This document shows, one piece after another, positions 24,287 to 30,652 of a stretch of 36,651 nt of DNA (position 1 is its first letter; every line of letters begins with the position of its first letter). This stretch comes from a virus. The notes beneath the pieces were generated by a model that worked only from the letters and a program-made list of their open reading frames with translations, was not told the DNA's origin and ran no database searches. The translations under genes and the position numbers were made by a program. The DNA lies in IMG/VR virus record IMGVR_UViG_3300048672_000214, positions 1 through 36,651 of that record. One strand, given 5' to 3'.

Positions 24287-25771
24287 ATGGACGTTAAAAA
24301 ATCATATTGGTGGATGAGCGGAGCGTCTACCGTTTCAGCGTTTGTAGATGTTTGGGGATGGTGGAGAGCTGATACATATTCTGGATCATCGCCTAATATA
24401 GTACTGACAGATAAGTCCACCAACGGACGAAACATGACACAGGCTGCTGGGACTCTAACACCCGGAACGGCTGCTAATGGTCAGGCTCAATTTACAGGCG
24501 GGGCAACGGCAAGACTCACAACATCGGGGTCATTGGAAAGTTGGCCATGCACGATCATAACTATCGCCAAGCGGGCTAACAATGCTACTTGCGGTTTTTT
24601 TGGACATACAGGAGCTAGTCCTTTTTCTACTCTTTGGAGTGGGTTTGAGGCTAGTAACGCAAATTATATCTATAATAATAACGGAACGGTAAACACAACA
24701 GCAGAAGCTGGAACTACGGCTTGTTATGTTGCCAGGGTTGGGTACGGATCAAGGACTGCAATACTTAATGGATTGATTCTTCCGGTAATGACTTTAGCAA
24801 ACGTGGCGAGGTCATCAGCCATAACCGCATCACTCGGAACGCAATACAGGGGGCTGAATTGTGACTGGCAGGAGACGCTTGTTTGGAACAGGACTTTGAC
24901 CTTATCCGAACTTGATGAGGTTCATACATACATAAATACAAGATATGGTATGTCTATACCTTTATGGAGTAGTTATACTTCAACTCCGGTCGTATGGATG
25001 GGTGGGCAATCAAACTCATCCGGTCGTGGAGATCGTGGAGCTAGTGATGTGAATATACCTGCAAAATATAAAGCTGTTCTTACAGGTGTTAATGTTTGGT
25101 TTGGTGTTCCGGCTTCAGAGATTGGGACAGCATTTTCAACATTAAGCATTGCAAGTAATAATCAAATGCTTGGAGATTCGGCACAAGCCACCACATACAT
25201 TGGACATGAACTGTCAATGATGAAAGACTATCTTGATAGAGTTGGTGGGACGGTTTATCTATCCAAATATTCAAGAGGATCAACATTTTTGAATTACGAT
25301 GCATCCACTACGGATTTTTGGCATCCCATAGACGGTGGGTTAGCGCATAATAATGCTCACAGAATGTATGCTCAATCAATGCTTAACTGGTGGAAGGCTT
25401 TACAGGTACACCAGGCTGCAAATAGAATACCATCTATAAAAGGTTTGGTATGGTATCAAGGAGAACAGGATGCAACAGTTCAGGCGTATTCAGATGTTTA
25501 TAGCGCAGCTGGTGTTGCTTTCTTTAATCAACTTGAACCAGAACTTGGCTATAAAGTTAACACACTGAAAAAAATAATAATGCGGCTTAATGCAAGCTGT
25601 ACATCAACATACACATCTACAGTAAGAACACAACAAGCAACACTTGTATCTACGTTGCAAAACGCAACTATGGTTGACACTGATTCTTATGGTTTGAGGG
25701 GTGGTGATGTTGTGCATTTGAGTTATCAGGGGCAATTAGATTTAGGAACTTATTTGGCTAGTCAACTCTAA
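24287..25771 (+). CDS. LamG-like plus sialate O-acetylesterase (SASA) tail protein
   Basis: A 494-residue protein. Residues about 20-225 look like a concanavalin/LamG-type beta sandwich (WWRADTYSGSSPNIVLTDKSTNGRNMTQ ... ETLVWNRTLTLSELDEVHTYINTRYG). From about 233 an SGNH/SASA carbohydrate esterase begins: VVWMGGQSN with the nucleophile S242, IKGLVWYQGEQDA (385-396) as block III/IV, and GGDVVHLSYQG with D474 and H477 as the Asp/His pair. It would remove acetyl groups from a host surface polysaccharide. It is the last late gene, so it is a good candidate for a tail-bound depolymerising or receptor-trimming enzyme. Confidence 0.82.
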   Translation: MDVKKSYWWMSGASTVSAFVDVWGWWRADTYSGSSPNIVLTDKSTNGRNMTQAAGTLTPGTAANGQAQFTGGATARLTTSGSLESWPCTIITIAKRANNATCGFFGHTGASPFSTLWSGFEASNANYIYNNNGTVNTTAEAGTTACYVARVGYGSRTAILNGLILPVMTLANVARSSAITASLGTQYRGLNCDWQETLVWNRTLTLSELDEVHTYINTRYGMSIPLWSSYTSTPVVWMGGQSNSSGRGDRGASDVNIPAKYKAVLTGVNVWFGVPASEIGTAFSTLSIASNNQMLGDSAQATTYIGHELSMMKDYLDRVGGTVYLSKYSRGSTFLNYDASTTDFWHPIDGGLAHNNAHRMYAQSMLNWWKALQVHQAANRIPSIKGLVWYQGEQDATVQAYSDVYSAAGVAFFNQLEPELGYKVNTLKKIIMRLNASCTSTYTSTVRTQQATLVSTLQNATMVDTDSYGLRGGDVVHLSYQGQLDLGTYLASQL

Positions 25772-25779
25772 AACGGCAT

Positions 25780-25971
25780 TTAAAAAGGTAAATTATTATC
25801 CTCTTTCTTTGATTGGGTGTAGTCAACCAAAAGCCACTCGCTGAAGCTTAATCCTGTTTTTGAGTCAAGCCATTTACAGTACATTTTGCAAAGTACTTTC
25901 TCAGCCCGTCTACTTGTGCGCTCATTTAAGCGCTTCAACGAAGGTATTGTATCCATCTTCTTCATCATCAC
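25780..25971 (-). CDS. Hypothetical protein at the end of the leftward operon
   Basis: A 63-residue protein, 58 residues if the inner Met at 25956 is the start. SLKRLNERTSRRAEKVLCKMYCKWLDSKTGLSFSEWLLVDYTQ is helical and basic with Trp residues. It overlaps the end of the gene upstream and stops 8 nt from the convergent esterase gene. No domain is recognised. Confidence 0.5.
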   Translation of the reverse strand: MMMKKMDTIPSLKRLNERTSRRAEKVLCKMYCKWLDSKTGLSFSEWLLVDYTQSKKEDNNLPF

Positions 25972-26563
25972 AACGAAAAATTAAACCATCCATTTCAAAA
26001 GTACGGGCACCAATCCAATCTTTGCCTTTCTTTTCTGCCAGGTAGGCGCGAATCTTTTCCTCTCTAGGATCTTTAGGTTTTGGTTTATAGGCTACCGAAA
26101 GGCTCTTTGGTTTTGTTTCCAGTCCGGCTAAACGTGCGGCATCTTCAGCTTTTATTTTAGCCATCTCTAAATCCACGTTGGTAGGTTTAGGATTGTCTAA
26201 AAGGCTCATTTGCCATTCACGCACTAGCTTTTCTGTTTCTGGTTTCAGGGGTTCAAAGATCACGGGTTCGTCCTGTAATTTGGCCGGATTCAAATAAGGC
26301 CCTTTAAAGGCGTTTAGCCACTTCCAAATTGTCCGGCTATTCAAAGCCTCATAGGACTGGTCCTGAATCATCTGAGAGGCTATAATCTTCTTTTGGGCCT
26401 CTTCTGGGATGTAGTCGAACTCTTTACAGGCGGAAAGCATGCCGTTAATCAAAACGTTTTTCTTTCGTTCACCGTCTTCCAAGTCGCTTTGTAGGAAGTA
26501 AAGCTGCCTGATTCCGGTTAGGCTTTCTAGGTCTTTTAGGCATTGGATTAGGAAGTCTTTCAT
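25922..26563 (-). CDS. Hypothetical replication-region protein
   Basis: A 213-residue protein. The N-terminal half is helical (CLKDLESLTGIRQLYFLQSDLEDG ... MLSACKEFDYIPEEAQKKIIASQMIQDQSYEALNSRTIWKWLNAFKGPYLN). The middle is acidic/Pro-rich, and the C terminus is basic and ends DWIGARTFEMDGLIFRCDDEEDGY. I do not recognise a catalytic motif. Its position after the DUF6291-like gene suggests a helicase-loader or primosome role, but only by context. It overlaps its neighbours by 4-50 nt. Confidence 0.65.
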   Translation of the reverse strand: MKDFLIQCLKDLESLTGIRQLYFLQSDLEDGERKKNVLINGMLSACKEFDYIPEEAQKKIIASQMIQDQSYEALNSRTIWKWLNAFKGPYLNPAKLQDEPVIFEPLKPETEKLVREWQMSLLDNPKPTNVDLEMAKIKAEDAARLAGLETKPKSLSVAYKPKPKDPREEKIRAYLAEKKGKDWIGARTFEMDGLIFRCDDEEDGYNTFVEALK

Positions 26564-26877
26564 TGCTCTACTTGTTTACAAATTTTACAAATTAGAGCAT
26601 TAACAGAGTAACCAAAGTCATGATTACAATTTAATATTCTCATTTTTTCATTAATAGCATCGGCAACGAATTGACCTATCTCATCTTGATAGGTTGTAGC
26701 TGAATCAATATCAATTGTTTTATCTGGACGTTGGAAGAAGTATTGAAGCCTTCCCCATCCGCGCAACTCACCTAGCATTTGGACGCCTCCGTTTGGTTGT
26801 ACTATAAAGAAGTATTGACCTTCTCTATCATAAGTAACTTTCCCATTAATGAAGTCTTTTATAGTTGGTTGTTTCAT
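26560..26877 (-). CDS. Hypothetical protein with C-terminal Cys/His zinc motif
   Basis: A 105-residue protein. It begins MKQPTIKDFINGKVTY and has a central FQRPDKTIDIDSATTYQDEIGQFVADAINEKMR. The C terminus RILNCNHDFGYSVNALICKICKQVEQ holds C, H, C and C in a zinc-ribbon-like spacing ('C.H.f.......C..C'), similar to many small phage proteins. Function is unknown. It overlaps both neighbours by ATGA. Confidence 0.62.
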   Translation of the reverse strand: MKQPTIKDFINGKVTYDREGQYFFIVQPNGGVQMLGELRGWGRLQYFFQRPDKTIDIDSATTYQDEIGQFVADAINEKMRILNCNHDFGYSVNALICKICKQVEQ

Positions 26878-27515
26878 AATTCAAATGCTTTTTTACGTGG
26901 TGTTAACATTTTATCGGGCCGTTTATTCAAATTTGCTAAGTAATGCTTTTTGAAACTGTTCTTTACGTGCATTCCTCCGGCAAAGTCTTCTCCTAAGTGT
27001 TGATTGAACCAACTATCTACCATTGGTTTCCATGCTATATTTCCGTTTTCTGATTGTGTTCCGTTTAGCTGGACTTCGTAATATTCCAGAATAGGTAAAG
27101 GATTTAAAATTCTTTGATTTTCAACAATTATAAATCTATCATTTACATTAACAGTATCATTAACAGTATCATTTACAGTTACATTAACATTTACATTATC
27201 ATTAACAGCCATTTTTGCCATACCTGAAATGCGTTTGCCATCGTCTGCTATCTTGTGCCATCTTGCTTCTGCTCCTGCCTTTCCTGCTATACTCCTATTT
27301 TCCTTTATTTCGGCCCATTGTTTTAAATCCCTTTTCAACTGTTGTTTTATTGGTTCAAAGGCTAATTCTGTAATGAAGTCATCAGTTACTGGGTCTTCAT
27401 CGTTTACGTATGCAATGATATGTTTTATAAGTTTACCTGCCTGCTCATTATTCAGCTTATCCCAAACTCCCTTTTGGTCGCAGTAAAGAATGAATGACTT
27501 TTTATTCTCAGCCAT
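26874..27515 (-). CDS. DUF6291-like replication-region protein with Val-Asn repeat
   Basis: A 213-residue protein from the ATG at 27515; an upstream ATG at 27536 would add seven residues but lengthens the overlap with the previous gene. MAENKKSFILYCDQKGVWDKLNNEQAGKLIKHIIAYVNDEDP ... AFEPIKQQLKRDLKQWAEIKENRSIAGKAGAEARW is the DUF6291 type, common where phages of Bacteroidota keep replication initiation genes. Residues about 104-128 are a degenerate Val-Asn repeat (VNDNVNVNVTVNDTVNDTVNV), likely a flexible linker. The end (NSFKKHYLANLNKRPDKMLTP) is basic. Confidence 0.75.
   Translation of the reverse strand: MAENKKSFILYCDQKGVWDKLNNEQAGKLIKHIIAYVNDEDPVTDDFITELAFEPIKQQLKRDLKQWAEIKENRSIAGKAGAEARWHKIADDGKRISGMAKMAVNDNVNVNVTVNDTVNDTVNVNDRFIIVENQRILNPLPILEYYEVQLNGTQSENGNIAWKPMVDSWFNQHLGEDFAGGMHVKNSFKKHYLANLNKRPDKMLTPRKKAFEL
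27138..27208. repeat. Degenerate 12-nt tandem repeat coding Val-Asn linker
   Basis: The plus strand reads repeated units like TTAACAGTATCA and TTTACATTAACA (27143-27205). On the coding strand these give V-N-D-x and V-N-V. Length changes in steps of three bases would leave the frame intact, so the linker may vary between related phages. Confidence 0.6.
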
Positions 27516-27786
27516 TACGTAATCCCTCCATGACAAAGAATTTAATTAACTGATTAGCCTTCCATCCTTTTATATTAACTTCAGGCTGACTACTGAAATA
27601 TCTATCTAAAAAATAAGAATCATTAGGCAGCCAAATTTCTATTTTAGGAATTTTAACTCCTTCAATTATTTGTTTTTGTAAAGTGATTCGAGTTGCCTTT
27701 CCATTGTCATAAATGCCACTTTTAAGAATCTTAAAAACGACATGTGAATCAGGATTAAATCTTGGTATCTTAAATGATTTAGCCAT
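27508..27786 (-). CDS. Hypothetical protein
   Basis: A 92-residue, basic, mainly beta-type protein (SFKIPRFNPDSHVVFKILKSGIYDNGKATRITLQKQIIEGVKIPKIEIWLPND) with a helical C terminus (WKANQLIKFFVMEGLRNG). No family is recognised. Its position ahead of the DUF6291-like gene suggests a DNA-binding or replication accessory role. Its ATG overlaps the TAA of a 32-codon ORF, and its own stop overlaps the next start by 8 nt. Confidence 0.6.
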   Translation of the reverse strand: MAKSFKIPRFNPDSHVVFKILKSGIYDNGKATRITLQKQIIEGVKIPKIEIWLPNDSYFLDRYFSSQPEVNIKGWKANQLIKFFVMEGLRNG

Positions 27787-27877
27787 AAAGAAACACCCCT
27801 ACGCAGTCAATGGCGAAACCGTACAAGCTGGAGCCTGAAAGGACATTGAATGTTTCGGGGATTTCTTTTGAGATCAT
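27779..27877 (-). CDS. 32-residue ORF heading the leftward operon
   Basis: A 32-codon ORF (MISKEIPETFNVLSGSSLYG...) just after a good promoter. Its TAA overlaps the ATG of the next gene (ATGGCTAA). The small size leaves open whether it is a real peptide or a leader that aids coupling. No function is proposed. Confidence 0.4.
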   Translation of the reverse strand: MISKEIPETFNVLSGSSLYGFAIDCVGVFLYG

Positions 27878-27893
27878 TTTTTAACGGTTTCGC
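27813..27893. repeat. 10-bp inverted repeat in the 5' leader
   Basis: GCGAAACCGT (27813-27822) and ACGGTTTCGC (27884-27893) are exact reverse complements. One arm lies at the predicted transcript start and the other inside the 32-codon ORF, so the transcript could fold over that ORF's start. It may be a leader hairpin or an operator pair. Confidence 0.45.
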
Positions 27894-27897
27894 ATTA

Positions 27898-27927
27898 CAA
27901 ATTTACAAAAACCCCCACTAAAAGCAA
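27898..27927 (-). promoter_or_regulatory. Bacteroidota-type promoter for the leftward replication operon
   Basis: On the minus strand the sequence is TTG (27927-27925), 19 nt, then TAAATTTG (27905-27898), an exact match to the Bacteroidota pattern TTG-N19-TAnnTTTG. The start point would fall near 27891, about 14 nt upstream of the 32-codon ORF. It is the best promoter in the window and sits in the gap behind the methyltransferase gene. Confidence 0.65.
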
Positions 27928-27952
27928 TAGCCTAGCAAAAAATGACGGGGGT
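27911..27952 (-). terminator. Possible terminator behind the methyltransferase gene
   Basis: On the minus strand an ACCCCC arm (27952-27947) pairs with GGGGGT (27916-27911) and is followed by TTTTTGTAAAT. The loop is long (about 30 nt), so the hairpin is of moderate quality. It overlaps the promoter of the next operon. Confidence 0.35.
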
Positions 27953-27959
27953 GAAAAAG

Positions 27960-28817
27960 TTACTTAGTTTGTTCAATTGCTTTAAAAATCTGATAAGCTA
28001 CTTGTGGCACGATTGCGTTTCCGTAGGCTTTGATGGATTCTTTTGCAAATTCTGAAAAGGTAATAATGTCCAGTGTTTTGGAAAACCCATCATTTGCTCT
28101 ACGAACAGGGGATTCAGTGGGCCATCCACCATCATTGAAAGTTCTATACTTTTTCCAATCTCCATCCTTCTCTGAATTGCTTTGTCTTTCGGCCCACCTC
28201 TGTCTCTGTTGTCCGCAGCGCATGGAGTCGGCAGCATTTGTGTTGCTATTCTTCTCATTATTCTGCCGCCTTTGTCCAATCGTTTCAAACTTTCCCAATT
28301 TGTATTGTAATCGTGTATTTCTCCAGCTGTCGGAGTAGGCAACAAACCATACTCTATCCCTTCTGTGTGGAGCGTTAACGGCACAAGCTGGAAGTAAAAA
28401 CGGTGTGACTTCGTAGCCTTGAGCTTCCAGGTCAGCCTGCACTTCATCGAATACCACCCCTCCATTCCAATTAGTGAGGCCGCGAACGTTCTCGCCCACA
28501 ACCCAGGACGGCTGAATTTCTCGTACTGCTCTAAGCATTTCCGGCCATAGGTGGCGGTCATCTTCTTTTCCAAGTCGTTTTCCTGCTGCTGAATATGGTT
28601 GGCAAGGGAATCCCCCTGTAAGGATGTCGATGGTTCCTCTGTGAATAGTGAAGTCTGTTTTTGTGATGTCATTGTAACTTATTGCATTAGGCCAGTAATA
28701 TTTTAAAACTCGTTGCCCAAAAGGATTCCATTCGCAATGGAATTTATTTTCCCATCCCATCCACTCAGCCGCTAAATCGAAACCACCAATTCCTGAGAAT
28801 AAAGATCCGTGATTCAC
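27960..28817 (-). CDS. dcm: DNA cytosine-5 methyltransferase
   Basis: A 285-residue C5 methyltransferase that would protect phage DNA from host restriction. Motif I is HGSLFSGIGGFDLAAEWMG (3-21), motif IV GGFPCQPYS with nucleophile C72, motif VI GENVRG (108-113), motif VIII HRRDRVW (151-157), and motif X AYGNAIVPQVAYQIF near 264-278. The target recognition part (about 161-245) is short and rich in Asn, Arg and Gln, unlike a normal folded domain. A second 224-codon frame overlaps this gene. The start is GTG (GTGA with the previous stop). Confidence 0.9.
   Translation of the reverse strand: MNHGSLFSGIGGFDLAAEWMGWENKFHCEWNPFGQRVLKYYWPNAISYNDITKTDFTIHRGTIDILTGGFPCQPYSAAGKRLGKEDDRHLWPEMLRAVREIQPSWVVGENVRGLTNWNGGVVFDEVQADLEAQGYEVTPFLLPACAVNAPHRRDRVWFVAYSDSWRNTRLQYKLGKFETIGQRRQNNEKNSNTNAADSMRCGQQRQRWAERQSNSEKDGDWKKYRTFNDGGWPTESPVRRANDGFSKTLDIITFSEFAKESIKAYGNAIVPQVAYQIFKAIEQTK
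27998..28672 (-). CDS. Overlapping ORF inside dcm, possible overprinted gene
   Basis: A 224-codon ATG frame, in another register on the same strand as dcm and fully inside it. The product is protein-like: MTSQKQTSLFTEE, MTATYGRKCLEQYEKFSRPGLWARTFAASLIGMEGWYSMKCRLTWKLK, GLLPTPTAGEIHDYNTNWESL, MLPTPCAADNRDRGGPKDK and, near the end, NPLFVEQMMGFPKHWTLLPF. I recall the ending 'LNPxFVExxMGFPxxWT' as frequent in phage proteins linked to cytosine methylases, often annotated as a gene of its own. In the recognition-domain part this frame looks more like a protein than dcm does. It may be a true dual-coding gene or a by-product of dcm codon constraints. Confidence 0.5.
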   Translation of the reverse strand: MTSQKQTSLFTEEPSTSLQGDSLANHIQQQENDLEKKMTATYGRKCLEQYEKFSRPGLWARTFAASLIGMEGWYSMKCRLTWKLKATKSHRFYFQLVPLTLHTEGIEYGLLPTPTAGEIHDYNTNWESLKRLDKGGRIMRRIATQMLPTPCAADNRDRGGPKDKAIQRRMEIGKSIELSMMVDGPLNPLFVEQMMGFPKHWTLLPFQNLQKNPSKPTETQSCHK

Positions 28818-28872
28818 TTAGCTAACATTAAATGTTTGAACTTGTTCTTATGGTAGTATTCTCTCCCAGCTT

Positions 28873-29022
28873 TTAGCCTGGCTTCTGTATTGATGTTTGT
28901 GGGCCACAGATAGGCGATTTAAGGTGAGTAACTCCGTTCACCTGATAAGCTATGCGTCCTTTAATTCGAACCCTGACGCATCCACAGGCGCACTTTTCGT
29001 CTTTCCATAGGTGTGTTTTCAT
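28873..29022 (-). CDS. Small Cys-rich protein, possible frameshifted longer gene
   Basis: A 49-residue ORF whose ATG overlaps the stop of the upstream gene (ATGA). KCACGC and a later PICG supply four Cys, suggesting zinc binding. In the -1 register the sequence after a TAA (28918-28920) is open to 28814 and reads IAYLWPTNINTEARLKAGREYY..., ending TGA overlapped by the dcm GTG. That frame has no start codon. The neat overlaps at both ends hint that one gene spanned 29022-28814 and is now split. Confidence 0.5.
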   Translation of the reverse strand: MKTHLWKDEKCACGCVRVRIKGRIAYQVNGVTHLKSPICGPQTSIQKPG

Positions 29023-29213
29023 AAGTCTTTTATTTCATCGTTGCTATACCAATTATTCGAAATGAATCTTCGTGTTCCGTCTTGATATGTGATACGAACC
29101 CCAGCTTTGTCAGTATTGTGTTTTAGATATTTTCCGTATTTACCCATAACCATGACGATTGAATAAGCCGGAACATACTCAAACTTTATCCCGTTTCGAA
29201 TTGTCCTTATCAT
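29019..29213 (-). CDS. Hypothetical protein
   Basis: A 64-residue basic protein with alternating strands (IRTIRNGIKFEYVPAYSIVMVMGKYGKYL, AGVRITYQDGTRRFISNNWYS), perhaps a small beta-barrel. It overlaps the Cys-rich ORF by ATGA and the upstream helical gene by 35 nt. No family is recognised. Confidence 0.55.
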   Translation of the reverse strand: MIRTIRNGIKFEYVPAYSIVMVMGKYGKYLKHNTDKAGVRITYQDGTRRFISNNWYSNDEIKDL

Positions 29214-29358
29214 TGGTTTGTCTTTTAAGCTCCTTTGTCATCTCTTTAACTTTCTCACCTAGTAGGGCGTATTCAGCCCACTTGGTTCTATCATGCTTCA
29301 TTAAACGCATTCGGGTTTTTAGGTCCGAGCGTTGGCGATATAAATCTTGGTAGGTCAT
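29179..29358 (-). CDS. Small helical, basic protein
   Basis: A 59-residue product from the ATG at 29358; a longer frame starts at 29421 but its first part reads through the repeat arm beside the cassette. MTYQDLYRQRSDLKTRMRLMKHDRTKWAEYALLGEKVKEMTKELKRQTN is almost wholly helical and highly charged. It may form a coiled coil. Function is unknown. Confidence 0.55.
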   Translation of the reverse strand: MTYQDLYRQRSDLKTRMRLMKHDRTKWAEYALLGEKVKEMTKELKRQTNDKDNSKRDKV

Positions 29359-29368
29359 AGTTTTAAAA

Positions 29369-29396
29369 ATTAAGGCGGTGCGCGAAGCCGCCAAAG
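29369..29396 (-). terminator. GC-rich hairpin at the left end of the cassette array
   Basis: On the gene strand, GGCGG-CTTCGCGCA-CCGCC (29392-29374) is followed by TTAATTTTTAAAAC. A stem of five strong pairs plus a T-rich tail fits an intrinsic terminator between the array and the next small genes. Confidence 0.4.
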
Positions 29397-29408
29397 CCCA
29401 CCAACACC

Positions 29409-30001
29409 GTGTATATGCCATTGAAAGCGCGGGAGAGTTTAGTTCTTCGTAGCATCGTTCAGTGAGGTTTTTGAATTTAAAATAACCCCGCCAGCCAGTG
29501 GACGAATAAAGATTTTGTTAGGTGAAAGTTTAAAGTAATCAAATTTGTTCTTTGCCTTGCTTATGTATTGTCTGGTTATTCCTTTTTGCTCACAATAATC
29601 CTTCACCAAAAAGTAACCTACATTTCTGGGGTCAATTCTAAAAACGTGTTTCCCGCCCCGCGTCCATTCATAGTACCAACACATTTCAAATAATTGATTC
29701 CCAAGCAAGGCATTTACCAGACTTTCATTACCGGACCACCCGCCAGTTATTAAGGTCCATTGTAGAAAATCCTTTTTTAAAATCTTGTCCTTTATAACTT
29801 CCCGCTTAATGAAGTCATGGTAAGTCCATCGCTCTTCAACAAATTGGAGTAGTGTTGGGAAGTCTTTCACATCCCATTTACGAATCATTCGTAACTCTTT
29901 TTCTTCTGGGTAACCTTCTGAATCCATCGCTCTGTTATTTTAAATTCAAAAACTGTTCTTCGTAGTTAAGTTTGTGTTCGCGCTTTCAACGTCATATACA
30001 C
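29409..30001 (-). mobile_element. Cassette 1: single gene between long inverted repeats
   Basis: The left arm (29409-29486) and right arm (29934-30001) are imperfect reverse complements. Three blocks match perfectly in order from outside in: GTGTATATG, TTGAAAGCGCG and the 20-bp GTTTTTGAATTTAAAATAAC. The arms enclose one leftward gene (29439-29927). The inner left block is inside the coding end and the inner right block lies 6 nt before the start codon. No transposase or recombinase is encoded in the unit. The class of element is not known. Confidence 0.6.
29439..29927 (-). CDS. Cassette 1 gene, hypothetical phage protein
   Basis: A 162-residue protein. TGGWSGNESLVNALLGNQLFEMCWYYEWTRGGKHVFRID (about 61-99) is a phrase I recall from small hypothetical proteins in many phages ('TGGWSGNE.li.al..n..fw..cW..s.rGG.y.F.i'). 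A basic central helix (KDYCEQKGITRQYISKAKNKFDYFKL) follows. The C terminus GGVILNSKTS is encoded by the inverted-repeat arm and reappears in the cassette 3 protein, although the two are otherwise unrelated. The function is unknown. Confidence 0.7.
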   Translation of the reverse strand: MDSEGYPEEKELRMIRKWDVKDFPTLLQFVEERWTYHDFIKREVIKDKILKKDFLQWTLITGGWSGNESLVNALLGNQLFEMCWYYEWTRGGKHVFRIDPRNVGYFLVKDYCEQKGITRQYISKAKNKFDYFKLSPNKIFIRPLAGGVILNSKTSLNDATKN

Positions 30002-30117
30002 TTGATACATTATAAACAATAGCCGAATCCGGCAGCAAAAGCACCCCAAAAAAAACGCTCAAATCCTGCCCGCTGTGCTTTTAACCCACGCTTCATTCGT
30101 CTACTGTTTATAACGCT
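30002..30117. repeat. Inter-cassette spacer 1-2 with nested inverted repeats
   Basis: After TTGATAC comes TTATAAACAATAG (30010-30022), which pairs 12 of 13 with CTACTGTTTATAA (30101-30113). Inside it AAAAGCAC (30037-30044) pairs perfectly with GTGCTTTT (30075-30082). The spacer has no ORF of note. Its plan equals spacer 2-3, but the stem bases differ and stay complementary. Confidence 0.6.
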
Positions 30118-30539
30118 GTGTATGTGCCAGGCTCGTGTGACGCTTCGTAGATAGTGTGTGCAATTCATTTTTAATTGCCTCCATCGCGCGGTGGAGAGTC
30201 AAATTCATGTTCAGTGACAATGGTATTTCTTATTCCTAGTTTTATTTTATAGGTCATAGCTCGGCCTTCTGTTTCAAATCTCATTGCCTTTAGTGGATCA
30301 TTAGTCCATTGCTCTTTATAATCTTTAAGGCATACATACCATTGTCGCGTCTCATTGTGTTCAATAAAGAATATTCCCTTTTTGTTGAAAATTCTTTCCA
30401 GTGCTTCTATTGCTGCATCATCATCACGGTTAAAAAAGTTACTTTCTGTCATAGTCCCAGCCCTTCGGCAATTAAAAATGAATGATAGTTTTATATTCCA
30501 TAGTTACGTTAATCATACTACACGCCCGATCACATACAC
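30118..30539 (-). mobile_element. Cassette 2: single gene between long inverted repeats
   Basis: The left arm (30118-30179) and right arm (30467-30539) share GTGTATGTG outside, CGTGT in the middle and the 16-bp TTCATTTTTAATTGCC inside, all as perfect inverted pairs. Both outer blocks carry GTGTATGTG where cassettes 1 and 3 have GTGTATATG, and the inner block is unlike theirs, so the two ends agree with each other but not with the neighbouring units. They enclose one leftward gene (30171-30452). Confidence 0.6.
30171..30452 (-). CDS. Cassette 2 gene, hypothetical protein
   Basis: A 93-residue protein. DDAAIEALERIFNKKGIFFIEHNETRQWYVCLKDYKEQWTNDPLKAMRFETEGRAMTYKIKLGIRNTIVTEHEFD has a strand-strand-helix pattern with 'W.ndp..a..F.t...A', which I recall from small phage and prophage proteins of Bacteroidota. 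The TAA lies within the left inverted-repeat block. It ends PPRDGGN, a short tail comparable with PRGG in the cassette 3 protein. Function is unknown. Confidence 0.68.
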   Translation of the reverse strand: MTESNFFNRDDDAAIEALERIFNKKGIFFIEHNETRQWYVCLKDYKEQWTNDPLKAMRFETEGRAMTYKIKLGIRNTIVTEHEFDSPPRDGGN

Positions 30540-30652
30540 TTGATACCATTATGTGCAATATTGCTCCTCAATAAAAGCCTTCCGCACGGAGGCACGCACA
30601 AGCCCACCCGCACGGCTTTTCCCAACGCTCCCGCAATACAGCACATAACACC
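30540..30652. repeat. Inter-cassette spacer 2-3 with nested inverted repeats
   Basis: After TTGATACC comes TTATGTGCAATATTGC (30549-30564), pairing 14 of 16 with GCAATACAGCACATAA (30633-30648). Inside it AAAAGCC (30573-30579) pairs with GGCTTTT (30614-30620). CCGCACGG occurs twice (30582-30589 and 30608-30615). The sequence TTATGTGCAATATTGC recurs at the right end of the array (about 31214-31229). Confidence 0.62.
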
